DNA of 64,000 nucleotides, from positions 1 through 64,000 of the forward strand of contig QCBE01000002.1 of NCBI GenBank assembly GCA_003281715.1. Reading direction: 5' to 3'. Made by a program: the position numbers and the translations under genes. A model generated the notes under the pieces. The model was not told where the DNA came from. It worked only from the letters and a program-made list of their open reading frames with translations, and did not search any database. Source of the stretch: Prochlorococcus sp. AG-347-B23. GTDB taxonomy: Bacteria > Cyanobacteriota > Cyanobacteriia > PCC-6307 > Cyanobiaceae. Below, piece by piece: positions 31,845-45,294 of the stretch (positions within the stretch are counted from its first letter, which is position 1; every line of letters begins with the position of its first letter).

Positions 31845-32381
31845 TTATTCAAGAAAAACTCCTTCTTCATTATCAATCTTATTAAGACGTAAATTAATAC
31901 TTTCATTTTTACTAGTTGGAACTTTTTTACCACAAAAATCAGGTTGAATAGGTAATTCTCTATGACCTCTATCAACCATTACTAGTAACATAACTCTTTG
32001 AGGTCTGCCCCATGAATATAGAGCATCTATTGCGGCTCTAATTGTTCTTCCTGTAAAAATCACATCATCTATCAAGAGGATTTCTTTCTTCTCAATAGGA
32101 GTTGGAATATCAGTTGCTTTTATTAGACGCGTTCCAACTCTATTTTGATCATCTCTATAAAAAGTTGGATCAATTACTCCTTTTCTTATTTTTACACCTG
32201 TTTTACAGGATAATTCTTTCTCTAAAACTTCCGCCAGATCAATTCCTCTTGTTGGAATACCTACCAAAAGGAGGTTATCCAGATTTTTTACTTTTTCAAT
32301 AATTTCGGAAGTTAAACGTGACAGTGTTTTTCTTAGTTCAACTTCAGAAAGTATTACGATCCTTTTTGTTTTAGTAGACAT
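31845..32381 (-). CDS. pyrR: PyrR-type uracil phosphoribosyltransferase/regulator
   Basis: A 178-residue type I phosphoribosyltransferase. The PRPP-binding motif is ILLIDDVIFTGRTIRAAIDA, with LLVGIPTRGIDLAEVL and VMVDRGHRELPIQPDF typical of PyrR. In Bacillus it attenuates pyr operons; in cyanobacteria it may act mainly as a UPRTase. Convergent with the Hsp70-like gene and divergent from gpmI. Confidence 0.9.
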   Translation of the reverse strand: MSTKTKRIVILSEVELRKTLSRLTSEIIEKVKNLDNLLLVGIPTRGIDLAEVLEKELSCKTGVKIRKGVIDPTFYRDDQNRVGTRLIKATDIPTPIEKKEILLIDDVIFTGRTIRAAIDALYSWGRPQRVMLLVMVDRGHRELPIQPDFCGKKVPTSKNESINLRLNKIDNEEGVFLE

Positions 32382-32520
32382 TATTTATCAATAAAATGAA
32401 ATTTGTTCAATATTTCTATAAATTAGCAAAAGCTAACTATGTTAAATATAAATTGTTAAAGAGTAGCGTTTGAAGCTAAATTTAAGATTAAGACACTTAA
32501 ATAGTGAATAGAATCCAAAT

Positions 32521-34143
32521 ATGTCAAAGATTAGCAACAAAAATATTAATAGATTAAGCCCTCCCCAGAGCCCTGTAGTTCTTGCAATACTAGATGGTTG
32601 GGGCCATCGAGAAGAAATAACAGATAATGCCATAAAAAGTGCCAGTACCCCAATCATTGATTCATTATGGCATGCATATCCTCACACATTAATAAGTGCA
32701 AGTGGATTTGATGTAGGTCTCCCCGATGGTCAAATGGGTAATTCAGAGGTTGGTCACCTTACCATTGGCTCTGGAAGAATAATCCAACAAGAACTTGTAA
32801 GAATTTCAAATGTTGTAAAAAATAATCAGTTAGGGTTGGTTAATGAGTTAAAGGAGATGGCTAATACATTAAAGAAAAAAAATTCTACTTTGCATATCAC
32901 AGGATTATGTTCTGATGGAGGGGTACATGGTCATATTAACCATTTATTAGGTTTAATAAAATGGGCATCTGATAATGGCATAAAAAAAGTAGCAATACAT
33001 GTTATTACCGATGGAAGAGATACTCCGGCAAAAAGTGCATCTAAATATTTACATCAAATAGAGTCGTGCATAAAGAAATACAATGTAGGTGAGATTGCTT
33101 CTATATGCGGAAGATATTGGATGATGGATAGAAACCTTTTATGGGAAAGAACAGAAAAAGCATACGCTAATTTGACAGATCCAGGAACTAAAATAACAAA
33201 TATTTCTCCTCAGGATTACTTAAATAAAAGTTATGACCAAAATATTACCGATGAATTTATAGAACCTATAAGAATTTCTGAAAACTATCTTAAAGATGGT
33301 GATGGTTTGATTTGCTTTAACTTCCGTCCTGACAGAGCAAGACAAATAATCAAATCTCTTTCAGAAAAAGAATTCTCTGACTTTGAAAGAAGAACTTTTC
33401 CAAATCTAGATTTGGTTACTTTTACTCAATATGACATAAATTTCCCTGTGAAAGTTGCATTTCCTCCTGAATCTCTCAATAATTTTATAGGCCAAATAGT
33501 TTCAGAAAACGGACTCAAGCAGTACAGAACAGCAGAAACAGAAAAATATCCTCATGTGACATATTTTTTTAATGGAGGAGTAGAAATACCTTTACCAGGA
33601 GAAGATAGACATTTAGTTCCATCTCCAAGAGTAGCAACTTATGATATGAAACCCGAAATGTCTGCCGAAGAATTAACCGCTAGTTGCTCTAAAGCAATCA
33701 AAAGTGGAAATTATTCTTTCGTTGTAATAAATTTTGCCAATCCAGATATGGTAGGTCATACGGGCAATATGAATGCAACAATAAAAGCAATACAAACAGT
33801 GGATAAATGTATAGGTCAAATAGTTAATGCTACTGGAGAAATGGGTGGCAGCATTCTAATAACCGCCGATCATGGTAACGCTGAAGTAATGAAAGGTCCT
33901 GCAGGAGAACCATGGACGGCTCATACTACAAACAAAGTGCCCTTAATTTTTATTGAAGGTGAAAAAAGAAAAATTCCGAATATGGGTAATGAAATCTATC
34001 TAAGGGATAATGCTGGTTTAGCAGATATTGCTCCGACTCTATTGCAATTACTAAATCTCCCAATACCAAAAGAAATGACAGGAAAATCTCTTATTAAAGA
34101 AATCGAACTTAAGGGGTATAATAAGGTGGTACAACACGTTTAA
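32521..34143 (+). CDS. gpmI: 2,3-bisphosphoglycerate-independent phosphoglycerate mutase
   Basis: A 540-residue glycolytic enzyme interconverting 3- and 2-phosphoglycerate. Alkaline-phosphatase-superfamily metal sites are seen in [12 protein letters not shown] and ITADHGNAE, the phospho-serine loop in [18 protein letters not shown], and [15 protein letters not shown] near the C-terminus. Length is typical. SecG follows after 25 bp, an arrangement common in cyanobacteria. Confidence 0.95.
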   Translation: MSKISNKNINRLSPPQSPVVLAILDGWGHREEITDNAIKSASTPIIDSLWHAYPHTLISASGFDVGLPDGQMGNSEVGHLTIGSGRIIQQELVRISNVVKNNQLGLVNELKEMANTLKKKNSTLHITGLCSDGGVHGHINHLLGLIKWASDNGIKKVAIHVITDGRDTPAKSASKYLHQIESCIKKYNVGEIASICGRYWMMDRNLLWERTEKAYANLTDPGTKITNISPQDYLNKSYDQNITDEFIEPIRISENYLKDGDGLICFNFRPDRARQIIKSLSEKEFSDFERRTFPNLDLVTFTQYDINFPVKVAFPPESLNNFIGQIVSENGLKQYRTAETEKYPHVTYFFNGGVEIPLPGEDRHLVPSPRVATYDMKPEMSAEELTASCSKAIKSGNYSFVVINFANPDMVGHTGNMNATIKAIQTVDKCIGQIVNATGEMGGSILITADHGNAEVMKGPAGEPWTAHTTNKVPLIFIEGEKRKIPNMGNEIYLRDNAGLADIAPTLLQLLNLPIPKEMTGKSLIKEIELKGYNKVVQHV

Positions 34144-34168
34144 AGTTAATAAAAGCACTATTTAAGCA

Positions 34169-34396
34169 ATGATTCAAATTTTTAGTTGGATTTGGGTATT
34201 TTCTGGAGTTGTTCTGATACTTTTAGTTTTACTTCATAGTCCTAAAGGTGATGGAATGGGGGGAATTGCGGCAAGTGGCAGCTCGATGTTCAATAGTGCA
34301 AGTAGTGCAGAAGCATCCTTAAACAAAATAACTTGGACTTTTTTAATTATATTTTTGTCTCTAGCAATTATTCTAAGCGCTGGATGGATTTCATGA
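34169..34396 (+). CDS. secG: Preprotein translocase subunit SecG
   Basis: A 75-residue membrane protein with two helices separated by the Gly/Ser-rich loop (GDGMGGIAASGSSMFNSASS) typical of SecG, which assists SecYEG translocation. Co-transcribed with gpmI. Confidence 0.9.
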   Translation: MIQIFSWIWVFSGVVLILLVLLHSPKGDGMGGIAASGSSMFNSASSAEASLNKITWTFLIIFLSLAIILSAGWIS

Positions 34397-34404
34397 ATTT
34401 TGCA

Positions 34405-34432
34405 TTAAAAAAGGGATTGTAATAATCCCTTG
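34405..34432 (-). terminator. Terminator for groESL
   Basis: On the minus strand AAGGGATT-ATTAC-AATCCCTT is followed by six T residues; it ends the groES-groEL transcript and may also slow transcripts from secG. Confidence 0.8.
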
Positions 34433-34466
34433 ACTAAAAAAGTTAATTAAAAAAGAAAAATTTTAA

Positions 34467-36119
<1,653 letters not shown>

Positions 36120-36156
36120 TTAGTAATAAGTTTTAATAATTTTTGAAACAAATAAT

Positions 36157-36468
36157 TTAGCCAACTACAGCTAAAATATCCTTTTCTGAGAGTAAGACAT
36201 ATTCATCTCCTCCCAATTTTATGTCGGTTCCAGCATACTTGCTGTACAAGACTTTGTCGCCAATACTCACCTCTGGAGTTTGTCGAGAACCATCTTCATT
36301 AAGTTTCCCAGGACCAACCTGAGCAACCTCTCCTACCTGTGGTTTTTCTTTTGCTGTATCAGGCAAAAGAATGCCCCCAGCAGTTTTTTCCTCAGATGCG
36401 GAAACCTTGATAAATATTCTATCTCCCAGTGGTTTTACTGTAGAGACTGTAAGTGAAACAGCTGCCAT
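36157..36468 (-). CDS. groS: Co-chaperonin GroES
   Basis: A 103-residue heptameric lid for GroEL. The mobile loop ([20 protein letters not shown]) and the C-terminal [13 protein letters not shown] are visible. First gene of groESL; no CIRCE element is seen upstream. Confidence 0.97.
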   Translation of the reverse strand: MAAVSLTVSTVKPLGDRIFIKVSASEEKTAGGILLPDTAKEKPQVGEVAQVGPGKLNEDGSRQTPEVSIGDKVLYSKYAGTDIKLGGDEYVLLSEKDILAVVG

Positions 36469-36493
36469 AGATTAATGGAGGATCATAAATTGA

Positions 36494-36530
36494 GACGCTT
36501 TGCGTCATAAAATGGAAAGAGAAATTCTCT
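36494..36530 (-). promoter_or_regulatory. Two palindromes upstream of groS
   Basis: GACGCTTTGCGTC (36494-36506) and AGAGAAATTCTCT (36518-36530) are perfect 13 bp palindromes 26-62 bp upstream of groS. They could be heat-shock operators in place of CIRCE. The gap also serves as the divergent promoter region of atpD. Confidence 0.35.
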
Positions 36531-36657
36531 ATCCTTATCTTCATCAACATAATCCGCGAAGAGGCAATTAAACCATAGTTCAACTGTGCGGGTGGCCGAA
36601 CCCATTTAACGAAACTACCCATGAGGTGGTATTATTTTCGGATTATGAGCTGTCTGA

Positions 36658-38148
<1,491 letters not shown>

Positions 38149-38192
38149 ATATCAATATTCCTTAATATTTATCCCTCAATAATGTTAAATTA

Positions 38193-38597
38193 ATGGCAAT
38201 TTCTCTTAAAGTTCTAGCTCCTAATAAAAATGTTTATCAAGGCGAAGCTGAAGAAGTAATCCTTCCGAGCACAACTGGTCAACTAGGTGTGTTACCAGGT
38301 CATATTTCTTTAGTTACCGCGATAGATATTGGCGTTTTAAGGCTAAGACTGAATTCTCAGTGGAAATCTATCGCTTTAATGGGGGGCTTTGCTGAGATCG
38401 AATCAGACGAAGTCATAGTTTTGGTAAACAATGCAGAAATTGGATCAGAAATTAATGTTCAAAATGCTGAACAAGATCTTAAGGAAGCAAAATTAGCAAT
38501 TAGTAAATTCTCTGAAAATGAAAAAAATCCAGATAAAATTAAAGCCCTTAAAGAAATATCAAAGGCTGAGGCTAGGATTCAAGCCGCAAAAAACTAG
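38193..38597 (+). CDS. atpC: ATP synthase F1 epsilon subunit
   Basis: A 134-residue subunit with the N-terminal beta-sandwich ([20 protein letters not shown]) and a C-terminal helical pair; it couples rotation and inhibits ATP hydrolysis in the dark. Ends 8 bp before the convergent PSRP-3 gene. Confidence 0.95.
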   Translation: MAISLKVLAPNKNVYQGEAEEVILPSTTGQLGVLPGHISLVTAIDIGVLRLRLNSQWKSIALMGGFAEIESDEVIVLVNNAEIGSEINVQNAEQDLKEAKLAISKFSENEKNPDKIKALKEISKAEARIQAAKN

Positions 38598-38605
38598 TTA
38601 ATTAC

Positions 38606-39082
38606 TTAAGCAGTTCCACAAAAAGCTACTTCAGGGAACTTAAGCTTGGCTTCTTCTAATTTTTTTGTTTTACCCTCTTCTTGCCAATAATTAATAACTT
38701 CTGTGGCTTTATTCAATATTTCAACTCTCTCGTTATCTGTAATCCACCCTTTATTCTCTAATTCGCTTTTTAATTTTTCCCAAGCATCATCTCTTGGCCA
38801 AAAATAATAAGCAGTAAGGGGGCTTGGACCTCCTCCTACTATTTGATCAACAGCTAAAGCAACATTATCAGGCAACCACAATACTTTAATAATAAACCTT
38901 CCTTCGTCAGGTTTTGGGGTATATCCAGTAGGTACTCCATCTTCATCAATTGTTGCAGAAGCTAATACAGCTGAAGCACCCATCATCCCTGTATTAGGAG
39001 AAGAATTTTTAGATTTTGAGAAATCACTGTTTTTTTCTTTTTGTTCCGTTAAATTTTGATTTAACTTATCTGTTGAGGACAT
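38606..39082 (-). CDS. Plastid-type ribosomal protein PSRP-3 (Ycf65)
   Basis: The core [40 protein letters not shown] and ATEVINYWQ is the PSRP-3/Ycf65 signature of the small ribosomal subunit of cyanobacteria and plastids. At 158 residues it carries a Ser/Asn-rich N-terminal extension of about 55 residues and a C-terminal addition, longer than the ~100-residue core. Confidence 0.85.
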   Translation of the reverse strand: MSSTDKLNQNLTEQKEKNSDFSKSKNSSPNTGMMGASAVLASATIDEDGVPTGYTPKPDEGRFIIKVLWLPDNVALAVDQIVGGGPSPLTAYYFWPRDDAWEKLKSELENKGWITDNERVEILNKATEVINYWQEEGKTKKLEEAKLKFPEVAFCGTA

Positions 39083-39183
39083 TCACTTATTTAGGTTTAT
39101 AAATAATTTATCAGTTAATAGTCACATTTTGATTACTTTATTCAAAATCTCTTGATTTTAGTTATTGATACTTTCAAAAATTT

Positions 39184-39342
39184 TTATCTATCATGTGAAA
39201 CCTGATAAAAATCATAAATTGTAGCTTCTAATGAATCCCAAAGATCTTTGGGAATATCGTTTTCTTCTGCAAACATACCAAGCTGACTAGCTAAACCTCT
39301 TGCCTCAGAAAGTTTCGAATTATAAGAATCTGATTTGTTCAT
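39184..39342 (-). CDS. Small hypothetical protein (52 aa)
   Basis: I start it at MNKSDSYNSKLSEARGLASQ; the frame extends 16 codons upstream to 39390 but that part is AT-rich filler next to pepP. Soluble and helical (DIPKDLWDSLEATIYDFYQV). It follows pepP by 51 bp and may be co-transcribed. Family not recognised. Confidence 0.6.
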   Translation of the reverse strand: MNKSDSYNSKLSEARGLASQLGMFAEENDIPKDLWDSLEATIYDFYQVSHDR

Positions 39343-39392
39343 TTTTTTTTTAACTTCATAAAAAATAAATCTATTAATTAAATAAGTCAAAT

Positions 39393-40718
39393 TTAAAATT
39401 CTAAATCTGAAATTTCTTTGAGTGCAGAAATACTTAAAATTTCTGGTTTTTTATCTTTTACTAGAATATCATCTTCAATTCTAATCCCAATGCCCTTCCA
39501 CTTTTCATCAATGTTGGGTTGTCCCTCAGGGACTGGGATCCTATCACTTATATAGATGCCGGGTTCTACAGTAAGAATCATTCCATCCCTTAATGGAACT
39601 TCATATTCACCCATTCTGTATGCCCCAACATCATGGACATCTAAACCAAGCCAATGTCCTGTTCTATGCATGTATAGATGTTTATATGATTGATTCTCAA
39701 TTATCTCTTTAGTACTACCCGACAATAGACCTATATCTTTTAATCCTTCTATAAGGGTTATTAAAGCCACATTATGAATTTTGCTAGAGTTTGAACCAAC
39801 TATGGCACTTTCAATTGCAGTTTTCTGAGCACGCAATACAATTTCATAGATAACTTTTTGCTCGCTAGAAAATTTGCCGCTTATTGGAATAGTTCGTGTA
39901 ATGTCTCCATTGTAATAATCATTTAATGAGCAACCTGCATCTACCAATAATAAGTCTCCTTTATTCAAGGGTGAGTTATTTGATGTGTAATGCAAAATAC
40001 AAGAATTATCTCCAGAGGCAACAATAGAATTATAAGCAGGACCTCGTGCCCCTTTTTCCAAAAAGAATCCTTCCAGAAGACCCTGAATTTGTCTTTCATT
40101 ATTCTTAGATGAGATAGATTGTCTAACAAGTTCATGGGCCTCTGCTGAAATTTGTATTGCCTCTCTCATTCTTTCAATTTCAAATTCACTTTTAATTAAT
40201 CTCATCTCATTTAAGTAAATTTCTGGAGATTTTAAAGAATTTGCACCAATTCCTAATCTTGAGCGATTTTGAAGTTGTTGTGAAAATATCTCCAGAACCA
40301 TTTTCTCTATTGATGGGTGCTTACCAATTGAAAAAACAATTTCATCAGAACCATCTAAATAAACTGGGAGTAACTCTCTTAGTTCATTAATTGAGTGAGC
40401 CTTATCAGCCTTAAACTCAACTTCAGCGCCTTCTAAACCCCATCTAAAACCATGCCAAACCTCGCTAATAACATCTTTAGGAGCAACGAACAAAATAAAT
40501 CTTTCTCCCTTTGGCTTGTGAGATAAGAAAAGAGCGATTGCATCCGGTTCATCAAAACCAGTTAAATACCAAAAATTACTATCTTGCCTAAAAGGATATT
40601 CACAGTCCGCATGATGTTTTACAAGATTAGCTCCAGGGATAATAGCTGCTTTCCCATTTAACTTGTCTAAGAAAATTTCTCTTCTTTCTTCAAAAACTTT
40701 ATTATTAGGTCTAAACAT
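39393..40718 (-). CDS. pepP: Xaa-Pro aminopeptidase (M24B)
   Basis: A 441-residue creatinase-fold metallopeptidase that removes residues before proline. Dinuclear metal ligands are in LLVDAGCSLNDYYNGDITRT (two Asp), HRTGHWLGLDVHDVG (His), TVEPGIY (Glu) and GIRIEDDILV (Glu). The N-terminal domain (YPFRQDSNFWYLTGFDEPDA) is typical of PepP. Confidence 0.93.
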   Translation of the reverse strand: MFRPNNKVFEERREIFLDKLNGKAAIIPGANLVKHHADCEYPFRQDSNFWYLTGFDEPDAIALFLSHKPKGERFILFVAPKDVISEVWHGFRWGLEGAEVEFKADKAHSINELRELLPVYLDGSDEIVFSIGKHPSIEKMVLEIFSQQLQNRSRLGIGANSLKSPEIYLNEMRLIKSEFEIERMREAIQISAEAHELVRQSISSKNNERQIQGLLEGFFLEKGARGPAYNSIVASGDNSCILHYTSNNSPLNKGDLLLVDAGCSLNDYYNGDITRTIPISGKFSSEQKVIYEIVLRAQKTAIESAIVGSNSSKIHNVALITLIEGLKDIGLLSGSTKEIIENQSYKHLYMHRTGHWLGLDVHDVGAYRMGEYEVPLRDGMILTVEPGIYISDRIPVPEGQPNIDEKWKGIGIRIEDDILVKDKKPEILSISALKEISDLEF

Positions 40719-40793
40719 AAATTGTGGATTGGCGTGTTAAAAAAAAAAATGGAAGAATGAATGAAATAAAGGTTTAGTATCTATTTTATTTTA

Positions 40794-41771
40794 ATGGAAC
40801 CAAGTGTTTACGGTTTAATTTTACTCATCCTATTTATTCTAATTGGGTCAGCATGTTGTTCGGGAGTAGAAGCAGCTTTTTTAGCTGTAAATTCAATTAG
40901 AATTTTAGAAATAGCTTCAAGACAGACGCCAAAAAGTACTGCGAATCAACTCCTTAAACTTAGAAAACATCTAGGAAGAACATTAACTGTAATTACAATT
41001 ACAAATAATGGATTCAACATTATTGGGAGTCTTATTTTAGGAGTATACGGAGCATTGGTAATTAATAATAGTTATGGCTTAACCCTTTTTTCAATTGCTT
41101 TCTATATATTAGTTGTGTTAGTTGGGGAAGTACTACCTAAGGCTCTTGGTACTAGATTTTCAGTACAAATAGCATTATTATCCGTTCCCATTTTAAGGAT
41201 ATTAAATACTATACTGAGGCCATTTTTAAAATTAATAGAGCAAATTTTTCCAGTAATTACTGCAGAAAATGAAATTTCAACTGATGAAGAAGAAATTAGA
41301 CAAATGGCAAAAATTGGAAGTCAGAAAGGTTTTATTGAAGCTGACGAAGCAGCGATGATATTCAAAGTTTTTCAATTAAATGATTTGAAAGCTAAAGATT
41401 TAATGATTCCCAGGGTATCAGCACCTTGTCTAAATGGGTCTTCAAATCTTGATGAAATTTCAAACCTCATTATGTCAGATGACTCACCATGGTGGGTTAT
41501 ATTGGGAGATAAAGTTGATAAAATACAAGGCTTAGTAAAAAGGGAAAACATTTTAGCTGAGCTAATTAAGGGGGGAAATAAGAAATTATTATCAGAAATT
41601 TGCAATCCTGTGGAATACATTCCTGAAATGATTAAGGCAGATCAATTATTAACAATATTTGACAAGAATCATAAAGGAGTGAAAGTAGTAGTAGATGAAT
41701 TTGGTGGATTCGTGGGAATTATTGGAGCAGAAGCTGTGTTATCTGTATTAGCTGGTTGGTGGAAAAAATAA
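40794..41771 (+). CDS. CNNM/DUF21-domain membrane protein with CBS pair
   Basis: Residues 1 to about 165 form a DUF21 membrane domain (SACCSGVEAAFLAVNSIRIL, VVLVGEVLPKALGTRF). A CBS-type pair follows (KAKDLMIPRVSAPCLNGSSN ... VVVDEFGGFVGIIGAEAV). It lacks the CorC_HlyC C-terminal domain. Homologues handle Mg2+ or other ions. It starts a plus-strand operon of four genes with spacings of 3-8 bp. Confidence 0.8.
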   Translation: MEPSVYGLILLILFILIGSACCSGVEAAFLAVNSIRILEIASRQTPKSTANQLLKLRKHLGRTLTVITITNNGFNIIGSLILGVYGALVINNSYGLTLFSIAFYILVVLVGEVLPKALGTRFSVQIALLSVPILRILNTILRPFLKLIEQIFPVITAENEISTDEEEIRQMAKIGSQKGFIEADEAAMIFKVFQLNDLKAKDLMIPRVSAPCLNGSSNLDEISNLIMSDDSPWWVILGDKVDKIQGLVKRENILAELIKGGNKKLLSEICNPVEYIPEMIKADQLLTIFDKNHKGVKVVVDEFGGFVGIIGAEAVLSVLAGWWKK

Positions 41772-41774
41772 ATT

Positions 41775-43016
41775 ATGGAAAATTTTAAAATTAATAAAAA
41801 TTATTTACTTTTAAAAAATTGGTGGGAAACAATAAATCTTACTAATTATGAAAAAAGTTTTTTTAATAGAGACATAATTTCTTTTAATCAGCAACTTTTT
41901 CGGCTAAAAGAAAAAAAGATAAGAATTGGCATATTTGGCAAATCCGGAGTAGGTAAATCATCTATTTTAAATTCTTTATTAAAAAAAAACATCTTTAAAA
42001 CAGATGTCATTAATGGCACTACGCGAGATATTCAAAGCGAAGAGTGGGAGCTTAAAGATCAAGCTCTAAAAAGTATAGAATTACTTGATTCCCCAGGTTT
42101 TGATTTCTGTAATATTAAACTACCTGATAAAATTTACTTTCCAATAAATCATGCAGATCTCATTTTATTTGTAATTGCGGGAGATATAAACAGAAATGAA
42201 GTAAGAAAAATAAACTCATTTATAGAAGATGGGAAAAAAGTTATTGTAGTTTTCAATAAAATTGATCTTTATGAAAAAAATGAATTAAAAGAAATATTAG
42301 AAAATATAAAGTTTAAGCTGCAAAAAGATTTAAATATTCCCATAATTCTTAATTATGAAAACAATCTAAGAAGTTTCATAGAAAAAACAATAAATCAATA
42401 TGGGGAAATCTTCTTAATACTAAATACCCTTCAATTAGCTGACAAATTATTTCTAAATATAAAAGAGCAAAGATTAAAAAAAAGGCAGAAATTAGCTCAA
42501 TCTATTATTGGTAAATTTTCAACAATAAAGGCATCTACAGTAGCTCTTAACCCTTTTATTTTATTTGATGTTGCTGGTAGTTTTGCGATAGATACTGCAT
42601 TAATTAGCGAATTAAGTAAAATTTATGGCTTCAATTTGAAGAGTGAATCTACAAGAAAGATATTTAAAAATATATCTGTAAATAATTTATTTTTGGGGGC
42701 CACACAAGTTGGTATAAATACATCTTTCAACCTTATTAGGAAAGTGTTTTTATTCACAGCACCTTTAACTAACGGGCTATCATTATTACCGTATGGACCC
42801 ATAGCAATTATTCAAGCAGCTATTGCAGTACGATCAACAAAAATCCTTGGGAAATTAGCAGCTAAAGAAATATTAATAAGAAGCAAAATTTCCTATATAG
42901 AGCCTTCAATTATGATCCAAAATATGACTTTTAAAGAGCCAGAGATTTTTAGACACATCAATATTTATTTATCAAATAGAAATTTAAATAACAATTTTGC
43001 GAGTTTCCTTCCTTAA
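41775..43016 (+). CDS. Era/Dynamin-like GTPase with membrane-associated C-terminus
   Basis: A GTPase domain is shown by the P-loop GKSGVGKSSILNSL (about 54-67), DSPGF (G3) and FNKIDLY (G4). The C-terminal half has hydrophobic stretches (ALNPFILFDVAGSFAIDTAL, LTNGLSLLPYGPIAIIQAAI), like the DUF697-type GTPases. 413 residues. Its role is not established; location between a DUF21 protein and nadD suggests a shared transcript only. Confidence 0.75.
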   Translation: MENFKINKNYLLLKNWWETINLTNYEKSFFNRDIISFNQQLFRLKEKKIRIGIFGKSGVGKSSILNSLLKKNIFKTDVINGTTRDIQSEEWELKDQALKSIELLDSPGFDFCNIKLPDKIYFPINHADLILFVIAGDINRNEVRKINSFIEDGKKVIVVFNKIDLYEKNELKEILENIKFKLQKDLNIPIILNYENNLRSFIEKTINQYGEIFLILNTLQLADKLFLNIKEQRLKKRQKLAQSIIGKFSTIKASTVALNPFILFDVAGSFAIDTALISELSKIYGFNLKSESTRKIFKNISVNNLFLGATQVGINTSFNLIRKVFLFTAPLTNGLSLLPYGPIAIIQAAIAVRSTKILGKLAAKEILIRSKISYIEPSIMIQNMTFKEPEIFRHINIYLSNRNLNNNFASFLP

Positions 43017-43024
43017 AACTTAAA

Positions 43025-43591
43025 ATGGAAAAGAGTATTGCTTTGTTTGGTACTAGTGCAGATCCACCTACCATTGGTCATAAAAAAATACTAGAGGAAT
43101 TATCCAAAATTTATCCTTTTACAATTAGTTATGTAAGCAATAATCCGCAAAAAAATCATAAAGAAGATATCTCAATTCGTAGCTATTTGTTGAAAACCTT
43201 AGTTGATGATTTAGATAATCCGAAAATTTTATTTAATCAAAAAGTAAGTAGTCAATGGGCTGTGGAGTCAATCAAAAATTGCAAAAAAATTTATAAATTT
43301 AAAAGCTTAGATTTCGTAATAGGAAGTGATTTAATTAAAGATATTTTCTGTTGGAAAAATTTTGATAAAATTATAAAAGAGGTAAGTTTTTTTATAATTG
43401 ATAGAGAAGGATATACGATCGAATCAGATACTTTTAAAATGTTAGAAACTTATAAAGTGAAATTTAAGATTTCGAATATAAAAATCCCAAACATTTCAAG
43501 TTCTAAGTTTAGATTAAATTCTAATTATTCTAATTTACCAATATCAATATTAGATATTATTAAAAAGAATAATTTATATGTTTCCACGTAA
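43025..43591 (+). CDS. nadD: Nicotinate-nucleotide adenylyltransferase
   Basis: A 188-residue nucleotidyltransferase. The ATP-binding (H/T)IGH motif is GTSADPPTIGH, the nucleotide-binding end is NISSSKFR, and VIGSDLIKDIFCWKNFD is the conserved middle. It adenylates NaMN. NadE follows after 8 bp, placing two successive NAD steps together. Confidence 0.9.
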   Translation: MEKSIALFGTSADPPTIGHKKILEELSKIYPFTISYVSNNPQKNHKEDISIRSYLLKTLVDDLDNPKILFNQKVSSQWAVESIKNCKKIYKFKSLDFVIGSDLIKDIFCWKNFDKIIKEVSFFIIDREGYTIESDTFKMLETYKVKFKISNIKIPNISSSKFRLNSNYSNLPISILDIIKKNNLYVST

Positions 43592-43599
43592 TTAGTTGA

Positions 43600-45294
43600 A
43601 TGAATTTTTTACTTGCTCAAATCAATCCAGTTGTTGGAGATTTAGAGGGCAATGCAAAAAAAATACTTAATATTGCTTCAAAGGCTTACTCAATTTCTGC
43701 TGATTTTGTGCTCACACCAGAATTGTCATTATGGGGATATCCAGCAAATGACTTACTTCTAAAAAATAATTTAATCCAAAATCAATACCAAATACTTGAC
43801 CAATTAGCCTTAGATATAAATAAAAGATATGGAAATTTAAGCATCACAGTTGGAATAGCAGAGGTAATAAATGATTCTTTTTTCCCAAATCTTTATAATT
43901 CTATTGCATTGCTTGAAAGCGGAGAATGGAAAATAATAGCACGTAAAATTATTCTTCCCACCTATGAAGTATTTGATGAAAAAAGATACTTTAGATCAGA
44001 ACAAAAAGTTTCCGTGTTGAACAAAAAAATTAATAATAAGACTTGGCGGCTTGGATTTACTATTTGTGAGGATTTATGGGTCAACGAAAATATAGAAGGC
44101 AGGGGAATTCATAAAGAAAATCCTATTATCGATTTCAAGAAAAAAAAAGTAGATTTTTTAGTTAATTTATCAGCCTCACCATATACCTTCAAAAAGTTAG
44201 AGCTTAGGTACAAAGTTTCAAGTTTTGCGGCTAAATATCTTCAAGTACCATTGATTTATGTTAACCAGGTTGGGGCAAATGATAATTTAATCTTTGATGG
44301 GAATAGTTTTATACTCGATAAGAATGGATTAAAAATAAAACAACTTAAGCCTTTTTCAGAAGACCTTCTCAGCTGGAAAATTGAGCAAACAAAACCTGAA
44401 AAGAATAAATTTGAAAACTCTGAAATGTCATCAATTTTTGATGCTTTAGTTCTTGGTGTTAGAGATTATGCTAAAAAATGTGGATTTAATACCGCTCTAA
44501 TTGGCTTAAGCGGTGGCATTGATTCAGCACTAGTTACAGCAATTGCGACTGCTGCTCTTGGAAGTAAAAATATTTATTGTGTCTCAATGCCCTCAAAATG
44601 GAGCTCCGAACATTCAAAAAGTGATGCGAAAGGTTTGGCGAGCAGATTAAATATAAATTTCAACACCATCCCAATAGAAAGTTTGATGACCTCTTTTGAA
44701 GAATCTTTTATAAAAAGCATAAATTTTGAGGCGGTTGAAATAACTAATCAAAATATTCAATCTAGGATCAGAGGAACGCTTCTAATGGCTTTAGCAAATC
44801 AAGAAAAACACTTATTACTTTCAACAGGTAACAAATCAGAATTAGCCGTAGGTTATTGCACGCTATATGGTGATATGAATGGTGGATTATCTGTAATTGG
44901 GGATTTGTATAAAACTAATGTTTTTAAACTATGCAAATGGCTTGATAGCCAAGATTCAATTAATAATAGAAAATTATATAAGTTAGATTTTAAAAATAAT
45001 ATAATTGGGAAAAATATACTCTCTAAAGCTCCTAGCGCAGAATTAGGTCCTGATCAGTTAGATACTGATTCTCTTCCACCCTATCCAATTTTAGATACTA
45101 TTCTAAGAGGAATTATTGAAGAGAAAAAAGATTTTAAACAACTAGAAGAAGAAGGTCACGAAAAAGATTTAATTTTAGAAATAATTTCACTTATTAAAAA
45201 AGCAGAATTCAAAAGGAAACAGGCCCCACCAATCCTCAAGTTAAGTAATCAATCCTTGGGAAGTGACTGGAGAGTACCCATAGCAATTTCTTAG
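43600..45294 (+). CDS. nadE: Glutamine-dependent NAD synthetase
   Basis: A two-domain enzyme of 564 residues. An N-terminal nitrilase-like glutaminase (catalytic Glu in TPELSLWGYP and Cys in FTICEDLWVN) feeds ammonia to a C-terminal ATP-pyrophosphatase (SGGIDSALVTAIA). Completes NAD synthesis after NadD. Its 3' end overlaps the convergent DUF3326 gene by 4 bases. Confidence 0.93.
   Translation: MNFLLAQINPVVGDLEGNAKKILNIASKAYSISADFVLTPELSLWGYPANDLLLKNNLIQNQYQILDQLALDINKRYGNLSITVGIAEVINDSFFPNLYNSIALLESGEWKIIARKIILPTYEVFDEKRYFRSEQKVSVLNKKINNKTWRLGFTICEDLWVNENIEGRGIHKENPIIDFKKKKVDFLVNLSASPYTFKKLELRYKVSSFAAKYLQVPLIYVNQVGANDNLIFDGNSFILDKNGLKIKQLKPFSEDLLSWKIEQTKPEKNKFENSEMSSIFDALVLGVRDYAKKCGFNTALIGLSGGIDSALVTAIATAALGSKNIYCVSMPSKWSSEHSKSDAKGLASRLNINFNTIPIESLMTSFEESFIKSINFEAVEITNQNIQSRIRGTLLMALANQEKHLLLSTGNKSELAVGYCTLYGDMNGGLSVIGDLYKTNVFKLCKWLDSQDSINNRKLYKLDFKNNIIGKNILSKAPSAELGPDQLDTDSLPPYPILDTILRGIIEEKKDFKQLEEEGHEKDLILEIISLIKKAEFKRKQAPPILKLSNQSLGSDWRVPIAIS

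Noticed and set aside
36419..36622. 67-codon minus-strand frame overlapping groS
   Set aside because: It covers the groS start in a different phase and the groS promoter region.
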